Shown here: one piece after another, positions 33,801 to 45,768 of the stretch
How positions within the stretch are numbered: position 1 is the first letter of the stretch
Layout: each line of letters starts with the position of its first letter
Assembly: GCA_015499995.1 (NCBI GenBank)
Contig: JADNRV010000028.1
Span: 124,001 to 188,000 of the forward strand
DNA from: Flammula alnicola
Lineage: Eukaryota; Basidiomycota; Agaricomycetes; Agaricales; Strophariaceae
Length of the DNA: 64,000 bases
Direction: 5' to 3'
Translations under genes and position numbers: made by a program
Notes under the pieces: generated by a model
Databases searched by the model: none
Seen by the model: the letters and a program-made list of their open reading frames with translations, nothing else
Told to the model about the DNA's origin: nothing

Positions 33801-34882
33801 TCATGAGAGCGAGTGGCAAATCACCGCTCTATAAATACGAGGCAGGTGGAAGTTGATAGATGATGATGATTCTTGGCCCGTCCTAAGTAAGAATAAGTCT
33901 TTCGATGGTTCTTGACTCGGACGGGGCGGTACTGCCAGTGCCCTTGTATTACTGAACAGAACAAGCAATGCGCGATGCGATGTGCGATGAGTCACGATAT
34001 TGAGCAGCATCGTGGGGGCACTGTGAACTTAGCAAAGTATGTATGTACCATGTACTTGCATTCGGCACGCATCCCTGGCACTTAGTTTTCTTAGCTGTCT
34101 CTCTATGTAACAGATCGAGTGAATTTGGGCACAGGAACACTTGTACTTGGTATGCTACTTTTCCTCAGGAATTGGAGGGTGTACAAACGGTGGAGCACTA
34201 GCGAATTCCATTGACTCTGGTCTCCTGCCAATGAGGTCGACGCGTCAGACGCAATTAAATGGGATGACGCGCCCTTTCGAAATTTAAATAAAACGCAATG
34301 CAGCTACGTAAATTATTTCATGAAACCTCCAACTTGAACTTGTCATTTACTATGAGAAGTGCTTTGGCTGCTGTCTTGTCGCATGCTCAACGGCGTTGCA
34401 ACGCTCAACGACAATCAGTCTGCCGATGATGCGCCATCATATCGCTCAAGGAGCCCGACGCTCTTGGCCTCCGTCGTCCGGACGTCCAGCCCTCGTCGAC
34501 TGAGAAACTGGGTTTCCAAACGACAAAAAAAATTTGAAAGTTGGAGTTTCTCACCACAACCCGGGTTTCCAGATATGTAGGGTTATCCTAAAACGTAGGC
34601 CGCCATTCTCAAATTTGATCAACCTGTACTGTATTAACTAAGTACTTAATAGTAAGTACAGACAATGAAAGCGAAGGGGCTCGAGCGGCTAGAACTTGTA
34701 TCCAGACTTCCTGAGTCAGTCCCGACTGTTACATAGCCACCTGCGAGCGGGCGTCGGCGCGTCGCCCTCGGGTCCGCGCTTCCTCCGTCGTCCGTCGCCA
34801 TGTACGTAGCGTAGCGACCGAATGGCCGACTGGAGTTAACCGTCCGTTGGTTGCCAGAACACGCCAAGTCCCAGGACCCAAA
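33257..34882. other. Inverted-repeat edge and gene-poor spacer
   Basis: The first ~540 bp belong to the repeat arm; the rest is unique spacer. No supportable gene. Confidence 0.4.
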
Positions 34883-35010
34883 CGGTATGTAAACAAATGA
34901 ATGAAATAATCTGTCGAGCTCCATCCACTGTTAACATTTCGTATGTATGTAAACAGAATGAATGAAATAATCTGTCGAGCTCCATCCGTATCCATTGTTA
35001 ATATTTCGAG
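34883..35010. repeat. Two-unit tandem repeat of about 62-66 bp
   Basis: The segment starting GTATGTAAACAAATGAATG (34887) and containing AATCTGTCGAGCTCCATCC recurs immediately from about 34945, with small differences (an extra GA and an extra GTATCC). No gene is affected that I can support. Confidence 0.75.
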
Positions 35011-36478
35011 ATGTCGAATTTGCGGGGTTTCCATAATTAACTCGCTCGCGCTGGCTGCCGCAGAATCCAGATAAGCGTAAGTAAGTAGGTTGAGGTTGGA
35101 GTCACTGAGCAGAGCACTCATTCTGTGGTGCGCAATGCACATGACCGCATGTACTCGAGTATTATCCCGCCCGCTCTCGTCGCCGACAGCCACAAGATGA
35201 CCTGAAGCAAGCACGATTGCCGTCTTCCATGGACATTAAAGTTAAAGCCCACACAGGTCGGACGAGCTCCTCAGTCAGACCGAGACCAATAATCATGAAA
35301 CTCCATAAAGATTGTCTGTCTGACAAAAGAGCCTGACAGACAATAAGCCTCCGATCGAGGTTGGGTGGAGAGCTATAATTATATACACACCTCTTAGACT
35401 GTCAGTGGCACGATGTTGACAAGCAGTACATACATACCGCTCGCCACGGAGGGTGTTGCTGACATTCACTTCCAGGGTCTTTCCGCGATGAAATCGCACA
35501 TGCACGACCTGTAAGGAAACGAGTCGGATCTGTGAGAGGCAAAGAAGGCGTTTGAGGGTGGGGGGATTGAACGAAGACGTACATAAGTAATCAAGAACAA
35601 CTGGACAATCACTGATGCCAGTGATGGTCGACTCGGTCGAGTATCAGTATGTAAGTACCACTGGTAACCGTAGGCTCAATAGAAGTCGAAGTCGAAGTTC
35701 TCTCTGTTGGCAGTGACCGTCGCGCCTATAGCAGATGCAAATGGGTGTCTAAGTCACGACGGAAGCGGAGCAATGAGGATATTTCACAGAAACCAGACTT
35801 TTAGAACACGTTTCATGTAGAAGAAGCACTTCAAAGGAGCTGGCGGGTCCCATTGTCAGAGATGCAGCGGAGTGTGTGGAACCGAAAGTGACAACCTGAC
35901 AGTGATTGTCATCATCAAACGCTGACAAAGCCTGTCAAGGATGGAGAGTAAGAGGGTTTCGTGATGTGGGAGATGGAAGAATGCAGCTGTGAGAGCCTGT
36001 GACGGAGCCGGTTCAGGAGGGCTGGACAGAGCTTCAATCAATTCTCCATTTTCGATTCTCCATTGTTAACAGGCCGAAATCGCCGGCTTGGAGTTGGAGG
36101 CGATGGGTCGAGTTGGTGCTGCTGTGTTCTATCGAGACGGCGATGGGGAATGGTGAAACTGCAGAATGCGCAAGGTCACAACTCGCTACTATGAGAGGCA
36201 TACCGAAGTCGGACGACGCTCCAGCCAGCCATTGAGGCCGCCGAGTCACACGCAAATTTCGAGATCCCGATAGGCATCCCAAAAAAGGAAGTACGTGACC
36301 ATAAAAGGGAATTCCAGGGGGTTTCGAGAACATCACAACGGGGGCGATGCATGGTTACGAAGGGATATATACATAATTAGTGTCCTCGCCTTTCTTTGCA
36401 TACTTCTCCCCTCGACGGATTACTGGCTCTATCCTGCATCAACAGTCTGGAACTGTACACACACACGGTCATTCCACC
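35011..36478. other. Gene-poor spacer upstream of the proline-rich gene
   Basis: No recognisable gene. A TATATA stretch at about 36366 lies about 110 bp before the start of the next gene and may be a core promoter element. Confidence 0.4.
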
Positions 36479-38086
36479 ATGCTCAGAGGAACATTCAACT
36501 ACCCCGACCTCGATGTTCTCGACTCTCCCTTGATGTCCCCCACCCCTCTCACTGGCTTTCTATCTGGCGTCCCCGGTAGCGCCCTCGCTGAAAGGATCTT
36601 CAATGATCCCGAGTCATGGGGCGACGATGACGACGATTATGGCGATTTCCCAGAGGATGTTGATGGCGAACAGCTCGCGTGGCTCGCAGAGGAGCTCGAG
36701 AAAGTCAGGGGAGGGAAGAGTGCAGGTGTCGAGGCTTTCGATGTCCAAACTCCCACAGAAAAGGGCGGCATGAAACTCATCGCGACTCCTCCAGTTTCCG
36801 GCGTGCCCCCGTTTATAAGGAGAGACGCGGGTGCGGGGTGGAAAGGTATCGGCAACAGACGCAGCGTGCGTCCCATCTCACTTGCAGCCCTCTTCGAGCA
36901 CTCCGACGAGGACTTTTCGGGCGAAATCCAACAACAGCTCTCCAAAATCCTCGAGTCTGGTGGCATCCCACACCATATCCGCCCTTACCCCCACTCCTCC
37001 GCCCTCTCCCCACCCTCCACCAGTGGCACCAGCAGCTCCCTCGACTCTCCCCTGCAAATACAAACCGCGTCCCTCGTGGCCACGAGTGGCAGCAGCGGCG
37101 AGATCTCCCCCTCGCCCGTCACCATTTACTCAGCCTCCGCCACCCTGAGCTTCCTGGAATGGTACGGCATCTACCCGGACTCGCCGAGGTTGGATCTCAA
37201 CGGCCGCCGCTCCATCATGCTCCACCCGCCAAAATCCGCGCGCCAGAAGACACCCATGCTGCAGGTGCCCTCCCCGCGACACGCCGCGCGGCGCTCTTCC
37301 GTGCTCGACACGCCGGTCATCCCGCCCTCGATGAAACGCGCATCTTCCGTGCCCCCGCCGGGACTTGATATCCCTGCGGACGTCAGTAGTAGTAGTAGTG
37401 ATTCGAGGGCTACGACCACCCCGCCTGTCCGCACACGATCGCCGGAGCCCATGCAACCCCGCCGCCAGCCTACACCTCCGACGCAGCAGCAGCAGCCGAC
37501 GCACTCGCGATCAGAATCGGGATCGTCTATCAGCGAGCGCGGGCGGCCCTGGCATACCTCCGCGCCTCCGCCGTACACGCAGACGCAGACGCAGACACCC
37601 CCGCCCCATCCCCATCCTCATCCTCATCCCCCGCACGCGCCCATGTCGCGCTCGAACTCGGGCGCCAGCTCCGTCGCGCACTCACGGGACGGCACACCGC
37701 CCCCGCGCCGCCTGCCCTCCATCCCTCCTCCCGCCAGCGAGTCGGCTACAACGTCGCGCTCTTCCACCCCACCGCATCAATCGCAATCACAACCACAAGG
37801 AGTCCATGTCCACGTCCAACCCGCACCCGCACCCACGCCCACCCACCGACGCACGCCCTCACGCACCGCGCGCACCCGCACGTCCTCGCCCGCCCCCGCG
37901 CCCATGTCCATGTCTAATAGTACACTGTCACTGTCGTACCCCTCCCGGCCGCTGTCGTCCATCCGCTCCCCACAGGGCGGTCCCGCGGGCCCGCGCACGC
38001 GGAGTCGCGGGAGTCGGGATTCTGCGGGTGGTGCCCCGGGTAATAACAGTATGGGGGGATTGGGGGGCAGAGGCCGCCTGGGTTGA
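36479..38086 (+). CDS. Proline/serine-rich low-complexity protein
   Basis: A single uninterrupted frame of 535 residues. The ATG at 36479 sits in a good context (CCACC before it); the open frame upstream has no better start. Residues 1-60 hold LSGVPGSALAERIFNDPESW followed by an acidic run DDDDDYGDFPEDVDGE. A compact conserved-looking segment lies around residues 120-170, with RRSVRPISLAALFEH and EIQQQLSKILESGGIPHHIR; near residue 225 is SFLEWYGIYPDSPRLDL. The C-terminal half is low complexity: PHPHPHPHPP repeats, poly-Gln, Ser/Thr-Pro and Arg-Ser stretches. The region is GC-rich compared with its AT-rich surroundings. I do not recognise a family; regulatory or scaffold roles are common for such proteins. 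It lies in the spacer of the inverted repeat. Confidence 0.7.
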   Translation: MLRGTFNYPDLDVLDSPLMSPTPLTGFLSGVPGSALAERIFNDPESWGDDDDDYGDFPEDVDGEQLAWLAEELEKVRGGKSAGVEAFDVQTPTEKGGMKLIATPPVSGVPPFIRRDAGAGWKGIGNRRSVRPISLAALFEHSDEDFSGEIQQQLSKILESGGIPHHIRPYPHSSALSPPSTSGTSSSLDSPLQIQTASLVATSGSSGEISPSPVTIYSASATLSFLEWYGIYPDSPRLDLNGRRSIMLHPPKSARQKTPMLQVPSPRHAARRSSVLDTPVIPPSMKRASSVPPPGLDIPADVSSSSSDSRATTTPPVRTRSPEPMQPRRQPTPPTQQQQPTHSRSESGSSISERGRPWHTSAPPPYTQTQTQTPPPHPHPHPHPPHAPMSRSNSGASSVAHSRDGTPPPRRLPSIPPPASESATTSRSSTPPHQSQSQPQGVHVHVQPAPAPTPTHRRTPSRTARTRTSSPAPAPMSMSNSTLSLSYPSRPLSSIRSPQGGPAGPRTRSRGSRDSAGGAPGNNSMGGLGGRGRLG

Positions 38087-39299
38087 GGTTGTAGGGGTTG
38101 GAGGTGGACGACGAGTTGTGCTTTCTTTTTTTGACTTGACATTGCATATTCACTGGCATCCCATCCACTCTTCCTCCCCCCTCCTCTCCTTTCAACGTTC
38201 TCGAGCTCTCAAGCTCTCAATGTGTTTTATATATTTTACGTCAACGCATCCACGCATCGCTCTCTTTTTGAATTCGCTTCATGTTCCATTGTACCCACCC
38301 GCCCCTCTTCGAAATTTCTTCTCGTTGCATTCGTCATGTATGTGCTCTACTACTAAACTTGTTCTCAAGTTTTCAAGTTTTCTTTTTTTTTTTCTTTTCT
38401 ATTCGGACGATTTTCTTACGATTTTCGCATTTCGCGCTTCTTTAAATTTCTTATTGTAGCTCATTCTAACTTACTTACTTACTTACCCCCGGCACACTCC
38501 GATTCTGGCCGCCGTGTTTTGATTTTGATTTTTTCTTGCCACCGGAAAAAGCTTGAACTTGAACGAGTCGTGGCTTTGTTTTTTACATACTCATTCTAAG
38601 TACGAATCTACAAATTTGGTTATTATTCGACGAGTACATACTTGGTTTCGATTTTCGATTACATGATTGTCCCGCGCACAACCATAACATGCATAACAAG
38701 TTGAGTTGAGTATATGAAACGCATATCGTTGTCATGCATTGCTACGTAGTAGGCTACTTACTCCCGGTCTGAGATACATACACATCATCGTGATAGATAT
38801 CGAGGTCCGTTGCTACATAACAGCCTGAGCCTCAGATAATCGTTTCATCCATGGACGCAGTGCATCATGCATCAATGCATCAATATGTACATATGCATGA
38901 TGGAAGAGATTGAACTCGCGGCGAACACCTTCCTTCAACGGGGGAAGGCGTCATACATACCCTACCTACGCACAACCTACGCACCTACTTTAAAGTTAAG
39001 CTTATCGGCCGTCCGTCGTCTGGCACACAGCAGCGCTCAGATCATTTGATTCAAGTACTACTTCATTCGACTCTGTGCAGTGTGCCCGTTGTGACTCCGC
39101 GTTGCTTGGTCTGCAGTGTTCCGAGTCGTGAATATTTGAATCGTCAGTACTTACACGACTCGACGGAGCACTGGCACTGGCGGTACCTGGACATCGAAAG
39201 ACTTGACTTATTTCGATTAGGATGGGCCAAGAATCATTATTTAATCAAGCTTCCACGCTGCATGTCTCGTATTCCTCGTATTTATGCTAATAGAGCGAT
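38087..39299. other. 3' region of the proline-rich gene and gene-poor spacer
   Basis: T-rich 3' flank with a short (TTAC)n run near 38470-38486. A cluster of ATGCAT words lies near 38867-38900. No gene seen. Confidence 0.4.
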
Positions 39300-42150
39300 G
39301 ATTGGCTCGCTCGCACAGTGAACGTCACGGTGCGAGAGAGCCGGAAGGGAAGGGAAGAGAAGAGAAGAGATGCTGCTTCGAAGTTGCGCACCTGATGCGA
39401 TATACATATGTATATCGACCGGGGTAGAATATTAATACTTATTCGTGATAGTTGCGTCGAACACAAGGATGGATGCCAGTGATCGGCGTGCCTGCCTACG
39501 GTAACGTATGCACATGGCTTTTCAATATGATCATGATCATGATCATGAACGGTTGGGCGCTTATTTATATCACACACAGAAATAACCATCAATCATTCTT
39601 CGTGGTCAAATTCGCTCTACATACTTATATGCATCGGTATAAGTTCCCCGACGCTATCCGAGTGTGGGCTGCGCACGGTCACCATCGCGCGTTGTCCGGC
39701 CCTCCAAGTTTCTTGGCCGAGGCCCGTCGGCATACATGTACATGAGGATCGCATCGGATACTGTGAGTGGTCGTGATCCAAGAGTGATCTGTGTGTTTCT
39801 CTGTTGTTGGGCTGACGCTGCCGCACGATAGTATAGTAACCCTTCTCTTCCAGGCGCGTGCGTGGTTATGGGTTGGGTGGTGAAGCTATTAGTCGGGAGA
39901 CTTGTGAGTAAGCATTGTAAAGGTATGGTCTCGACTTTCATCACTGCGATCACGCAGCTCCTAGTACGTAGAGGATCTTTTGTCTTTTGACTCGTTTCTA
40001 TCGCTAGTTAGACTATCTAGGAAGCAATTGGACGCATTGTATATGTGTACTTACATGATGAAGGTTTGATGAGGTCTGAGAAATACTACCCAAATATCAT
40101 TTAGACCCAGCGGACGGACTAGGGCGACGTCAACGTTCACTCGACCCACTCTCTTCTCGCTCGTTCCTGCCATGTATCCGACCCGTCTTCGGCGCTGTCG
40201 ACCGTGAAAAAGTCGACCGTCGTGAACGTCTCCATGATGCTAGCCACATGCGACGATGGTTGCTCTCTCTGGCCTAGTGCATCCTGGGTTCTGCGCGCGT
40301 TGCGATTCTCGAGAATGAGGAACATCACGCGATTGCAGAAGATGGAGTGTAGGTTGCGCTGGAGCCTGGATATTCAAAAGGAACCTCATGACATTGAGTT
40401 GTTTATTGGTAAATGCGGTTGAGACTCACGGCAAGAATATGGTGTTCAAGCCAATCTTCAGAGGTTCAAGATACGTGTCAAACAAGAGAAAAATCAGTAA
40501 TTCGTGGGATATCGACTCACCGGCGCTGCGAACGCCATAATGGCATTTGCAAGACTCATCACTGGTAGCAAAGGTCAGCGCCAGTCGAGTGTTAAAAAAA
40601 CGAGTACAGCTGTGACTTACCAAGGATAGCAATGCAATAAATTATCCCATTCTTGTATAGCTGGACGACCCATTGCGACGACGACTGTCGCACTGAGTAA
40701 AAAGACAATTAATGATGTGGAATAAGTAAAGCAAGTAGAGAGAACTTACAATGTTCATTTGCTCTGATGATGGTCAAAGACACTACCACTGTTTATAATG
40801 CCCGTGTGGTTTTAGTTACCTGTCGCACTTAGTGACAGTGTAAGAACACATACCAGCCTCGGTAACGAAAACCAATAAATAAAAAAGCAGAATTCTCAAT
40901 GCCGTCTCCAGGCTTCTTGGATTCCCGACTATGCATATTAGTTTACCTGGGTGAATTGGATCTGGCAGAATTTCTGAACCTTCCTTGAGCCTGGAATTTC
41001 ACACATAGAAATCATACGAAATAATTACCCGCGGTTGCAGAACTTTGTATACCCAATTGCACAATGAGCACAATGTCCGTCCCGAAGAAGATCTAAGAAG
41101 AAGGGTAGTTGGCAGTGAGCACACTGTAAGGACGATATAGACATATGGTTCAGGCTTACGACTACCACGGAAGCCAGAATGTACAATATCAGTCGTCGGC
41201 GTCCCCATATTGCATATGTCCGAAGCAGGAGGATGGCTATTTGTTATTATGCTCAACACACTTCCTTACGGTAAATCCCAAACATACCTGAGGTTATCAG
41301 TGTTCCGACAATCATAATCCCTAGAAGAATTCATTTGTACATTCGTTCTAGGAAATAAACGGACTTGGGAAACACACCTAGATATATTGGGGCAAGCAGC
41401 TTGCAAGCCTGCAATCAATGCGTCAGCTTCATTCTAGCGAACGCGCTGATTGCAAAACCACACCATCTCAGACTTTATTGTTATCTCAGTTACTGTGGTA
41501 TAAATATATAAGAACGCTCCTTATACCTGGGAAAACGAAAGACTCACATCCTGATAGCAGAGGAAGATCGAGGAAGGGGAAATACCGATTCAAGTAAAAG
41601 AGGACCAATCCTATTGACCACGGGCATGTCCATACGTATTTCACCTGCAACGGGTGAGACAAAGTTAATTCAGGATTAAAGTAATCATGAAGGCTGTCTG
41701 GACAACCTCTTTCTCGAAGGTGCAGAGATAATCATATACCTTGGAACAGAAAAGGCCACAGGCCATACTCCATCAGCTGCTGAGGACGAGAATGGGATTT
41801 TGGCGAAGCTCACCAGCAGCGTATAAGTCGCGTACCACAGACTCGAGCCAACCCTCTCATCCCATGCAAGTTGGACGAGAGTCTCGAGAGGCTGCGAAAG
41901 CGTTCAGATTATTCAGGCGATGGTGAGCAAAACGTGAGCTGGGAGAGGATCACGATACACACATCATCGGCGCCAGCCTGAGCATCAACGAGGCTCATTA
42001 TGTTACTTGAAGAATGACGATTGGTAAACGCGGATTGCTGAAATGGCGGCGGTCAGAACTGAGGACGAAGGCGCATTAGCTGCAGGAAGCTTTAGTTAGT
42101 CGAGAAAAAATCAGGAATTTAAAAGGAATACAGGGAGACTAATCCCAGAT
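39300..42150 (-). repeat. Right arm of the large inverted repeat
   Basis: Reverse-complement partner of 31150-33800. It starts with the GAAGAGAAGAGAAGAGA run near 39352 and the GATCATGATCATGATCAT block near 39530. It continues through the DUF6533 gene and its upstream region to about 42150. Confidence 0.8.
40137..41998 (-). CDS. DUF6533-type seven-helix membrane protein, copy 2
   Basis: Minus-strand paralogue of 31368-33256 with the same exon layout. It starts MSLVDAQAGADD and then has PLETLVQLAWDERVGSSLWY, VYDYLCTFEKE, VKYVWTCPWSIGLVLFYLNR, YFPFLDLPLL, AILLLRTYAIWGRRRLILYI, FFGTDIVLIVQLGIQSSATA, LRILLFYLLVFVTEA, SLTIIRANEH, QLYKNGIIYCIAIL, MSLANAIMAFAAP and NRVMFLILENRNARR. The C-tail ends DTWQERARREWVE at 40137, as in copy 1. 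The DUF6533 signature is complete. No stop or frameshift was found in the exons I could join, so it may be intact. Function is unknown. Confidence 0.75.
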
Positions 42151-43283
42151 CAATTGTAAAGCGCCCGATTTACGGACATAGTCGACTGTCGAAGTACATT
42201 TAATTTTGATATGCATCTCTGGTTCCAAGTTGTATTATGAAAACTGTATAAAGAATCGTCTGTGAGATCGTTTCAAGGGCTTTTAGCAAGGGGCGATTAC
42301 CAGGGGTACGAGTCGTTAAAACCGGTATAAATTGAATTGCATCCGTAGCATACATGTATGGCTACCATGTACGTAAGTACGAAATTACTATGCACGAAAC
42401 CCAGCGGGAGCCTGCTGGTAATTTCACATCACCGGAAAATTCCGCCAGATACACTCATCGTGAATCAGGGTCTGATCGACGATCCTTAGAAGCTCACAGG
42501 TGACAGAAGGGGGTTTTTTGAATGAATCTTTTTTCTTCAGCTCATATGAGAGGCTCCAAACGTTCGGTTCAACACACAGACGAGTGTGTATTTTATCGTC
42601 GTTTTATCACGTTTTAGTTAACGTCGTCGGATTTGCGACGGATCCCTAGGAAACTACGACCAGTATGCACTCGATCCTAGTATTTACTTATCAAAATAAC
42701 CGTACTTATTATGATATTTGCTGGTACTACTACGCTCAAATACTGTTTGTGGATTGGCAGTAACCATTAGAGTAAGTAATTGGGAATTCACAGCCCCCGC
42801 CGCAATCTCGATAGAAACTGGATCACTTGCTTGAGGACGAGGTAAAGACATTCCCATATAGACGGTGTACGTTAAGAAAGAAGACGGAGATGAAGAATTT
42901 GGTGAAGAAGATAAATTTCGACACATCAACGTCCATAGTACTAGTACTTAGACTATATACACTGCATTGTTCGTATGCACCGATTTGTTCAAATCAATGG
43001 TGGTAGCACCTTAATCGTTTTGCTTCGAGTTGGGGACTGTCCGACTGCTGGTGTATACAGTATAGTGGTGCTGACTCCTGGCTAGCTCTTGGAGGGATAT
43101 CTCCTTTAAGTTCTGATGATATCTACTTATCAAAGAGCGAGAAGATAGGGTAATAGTTGACGGGCGTCCTGCCCCGAAGCTGCCGCCGATCAAGCAGCGT
43201 GCCTCGAGGATAGGGGACGGAACTCCGGCCCGGAAGTAGGTTCGCTATTTCCAAGGTCACGTCGAGGTCTGTCCGCAACTTCC
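42151..43283. other. Intergenic before the FAD oxidoreductase
   Basis: AT-rich sequence with scattered short open frames and no recognisable domain. Confidence 0.4.
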
Positions 43284-45768
43284 ATGACACGACCTCGTCT
43301 CTTCTTGTTATGGTACCTTACGACGTGTACGTGCGGGGTGCTGGCCAACGCTTCGACTCTGTCTTTAGATGCGAAGTCTTCGCCGTCAGCGGCAAAAGGA
43401 TCAGACTCGGGTGAACTTGCTCCTGGCTTTCTGGGCAGTACGCCTCTGAAAGCGTTCAATAACTTATCTGGCTCTCAAGGACATCGACATTTCTTGCATC
43501 AGCACCCTGAGATTTTGGAGCGTGTAGGGAAAGCTCATCCTGAATTGCGGCGGCCGATCGTCTCTTTGCCCGTGGACAGCCCCACCAAGTCTTTCTGGCT
43601 CGACACGCCAGGTGCCAACCCCCTTGCGGAGACGGGGAGCACAGGCGAGCTTACCCGAGGTGCGGATGTCTGTATCATCGGTGGTGGAATGACGGGCGTC
43701 AGCGCCGCGTGGCATCTATCGAAATTATTACACGAGGAAGTGTTAGAGTCCGAAGGAGATAAGCAGAAGCCGAGCGTCGTGATATTAGAGGCTCGTCAAT
43801 TCTGTAGGTCTTCCACACCTTTTCCAATAATCTTGTAGAGCTGAAAATATATTATCCTTATTCCAGGTTCTGGTGCTACAGGTATATCCTAGCTCAAATA
43901 AGAATACCCAAGTTCCTTCCTGAATCCTGATACCTCCGCTCCAGGACGCAATGGGGGTCACCTCACGCGCAACGTGTTCTCCTCGTTCTTATCTCGCCAA
44001 GCCGCGTACAATACCTCAGAAGCTATCAAGTCGTACCTTATAGAAAAGTACACCGCCGAAGCTCTCCTCCAGTTCATCACCGACAGACATTTGGAAGATG
44101 AAGTAGATTTAGTGGAGGGCGGGCATGTCACTATATTTAGGACGGAGGAGGAAGAGTCAGATGCGAGGAAGGATTACGAGGCTGCGAAAGCTGCCGGTTT
44201 GGACGCTGGCGGTGATATGGGAGTCAAGTGGATTGGGAATGAGGAATTGACTGAGGTGGGTCTGGTGCTTTGTCGTCGCTTTGGATACCTACCAACTGCC
44301 TGATTCGCCGAAATTCCCAGAAATACGGACTCGATCCCAAGCTGAACTATACCGGCGTATTCTTTGTTGGACACAACCTCTGGCCGTGCAAACTCGTCAC
44401 GAAACTCTTCCAAGACGCGCAATCTTCCCCCAACAACGTGGATGTGTCTTTGCACACAAAGACGCCCATTACTGGTATTTCGCGGCGGCACATCTTCGAC
44501 GAGGGCGACACACAGCCAGTACAAACGGCGTATGCTTCCGACCAAGTTCCAATATCTACACAAACCGAACACAACCGACGACGATGGACACTGGACACAC
44601 CACGCGGACGCATCGGCTGCACGTACGTCATCCACGCGACGAATGGGTACGCAGGGCATCTCCTGCCCTTCCTGTCGGGGATAGACCCTCCGGAAACATG
44701 TCCTGCACCCTCTGACGTTGCTAGCGGCAGCAACGGAGGTCGCCCACCGCCTCCAGGAGAAGAGCACCCGCCTGTCCCTCTTCCTCACCCACACCCTGAC
44801 CGTCCGGACGCCGAGCACCCCTTCCCGCGTGGCGTATACGGTATCACACCCACGCGCGGCCAGGTCGGCGCTGTGCGTGCCTCTGTTGGCCCGTCTGAGC
44901 TCGGATGGCTCAACTCGTGGGATGGCGGAGGTGGTGGATGGGAGTACTGGTTTCCTAGGTACCAGGACACCAATGCACTTGCAGCCGCAAACGGGATCGG
45001 AGCCGGCGTGGATATGAACAGCAGCAGCAGCAGTGGCGGTAGTAGTGATAGTGCTAGTGCTAGTGCTAGGAACCCGCTAATCATCCTCGGTGGTGAGAGA
45101 GAATTCGCGGGGGGAGGCTGGAGATGGGCATCGCGGACGACTCGGTTTTGAATCAGCGTGTGTCGACCGCGCTGAGGGAGTTCCTGCCGCGGTTCTTCCC
45201 TGGACAGTTTGCTCCTCTAAGTACCGAAGAGGAGGAGGCGGCGGAAGTGATTCAGCCATTAGGTGGAGAAGACCCGTGGGAGATGGAATGGGTGCGTACT
45301 TTCTCTCTCATGGAACAACGAGAAGGTTGGCCTGTTCTTATTTATATGGTGCTTTTTGTAGACTGGTATCATGGGGTTCACGAAGACTGGCGACCCATTT
45401 GTACGTTCTCGTCCCCTTTTACGTTCCAGCTTCTGACATCTGTTAATGACTCTTCTCTCGTGCTCTCTTCTAGGTCGGGCCAGTTGTTCCTTTCCCAGAC
45501 AGCTTTGGTTCAGAAACAGTCAGCGAGAACGAATACGAAGGGCAATATATCGCGGCGGGGTATACAGGCCACGGCATGCCTAGGGCATACGCTTGGCACG
45601 TATTTGTTACTTCATTGCTTTGAAAGCGTGCTAACGCAAAGCATTATCGTTTGCCCCTTTAGCGCTGAAGCTGTCGCTGGAATGATCAAAGCTAAGATCA
45701 AAGGAGAAGAATGGGCAATACCTGAGTGGCTTCCGGAGAGATATTTAACTTGGGCTACACATGCATGA
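43284..45768 (+). CDS. FAD-dependent oxidoreductase (DAO family), apparent frameshift
   Basis: Inferred exons are 43284-43803, 43867-43881 (15 nt), 43945-44255, 44321-45291 with one frameshift, 45362-45400, 45474-45595 and 45663-45768. The N-terminus has a hydrophobic stretch compatible with a signal peptide or anchor. The FAD-binding Rossmann motif is CIIGGGMTGVSAAWHL, completed across the tiny exon by SGATGRNGGHL. The middle holds VIHATNGYAGHLLPFLSG and GVYGITPTRGQV; the end holds GIMGFTKTGDPF, YIAAGYTGHGMPRAYAC and EWAIPEWLPERYL. The family oxidises amines or amino acids using FAD; the substrate here is unknown. A G6 run near 45108-45115 appears one base short: the frame before it hits a stop at 45151, while the conserved EMGIADDS continuation lies in another frame. 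The fifth intron uses GC-AG. It could be a pseudogene, or the shift could be a sequencing error. Confidence 0.75.

Noticed and set aside
34729..35214. 161-codon minus-strand open frame
   Set aside because: No recognisable domain, poor composition, and it runs through a local tandem repeat; likely chance.
37365..38459. Long open frame overlapping the proline-rich gene in another frame
   Set aside because: Arg/Pro/His-rich shadow of GC-rich low-complexity DNA. The frame with a good start context and two conserved-looking segments is 36479-38086.
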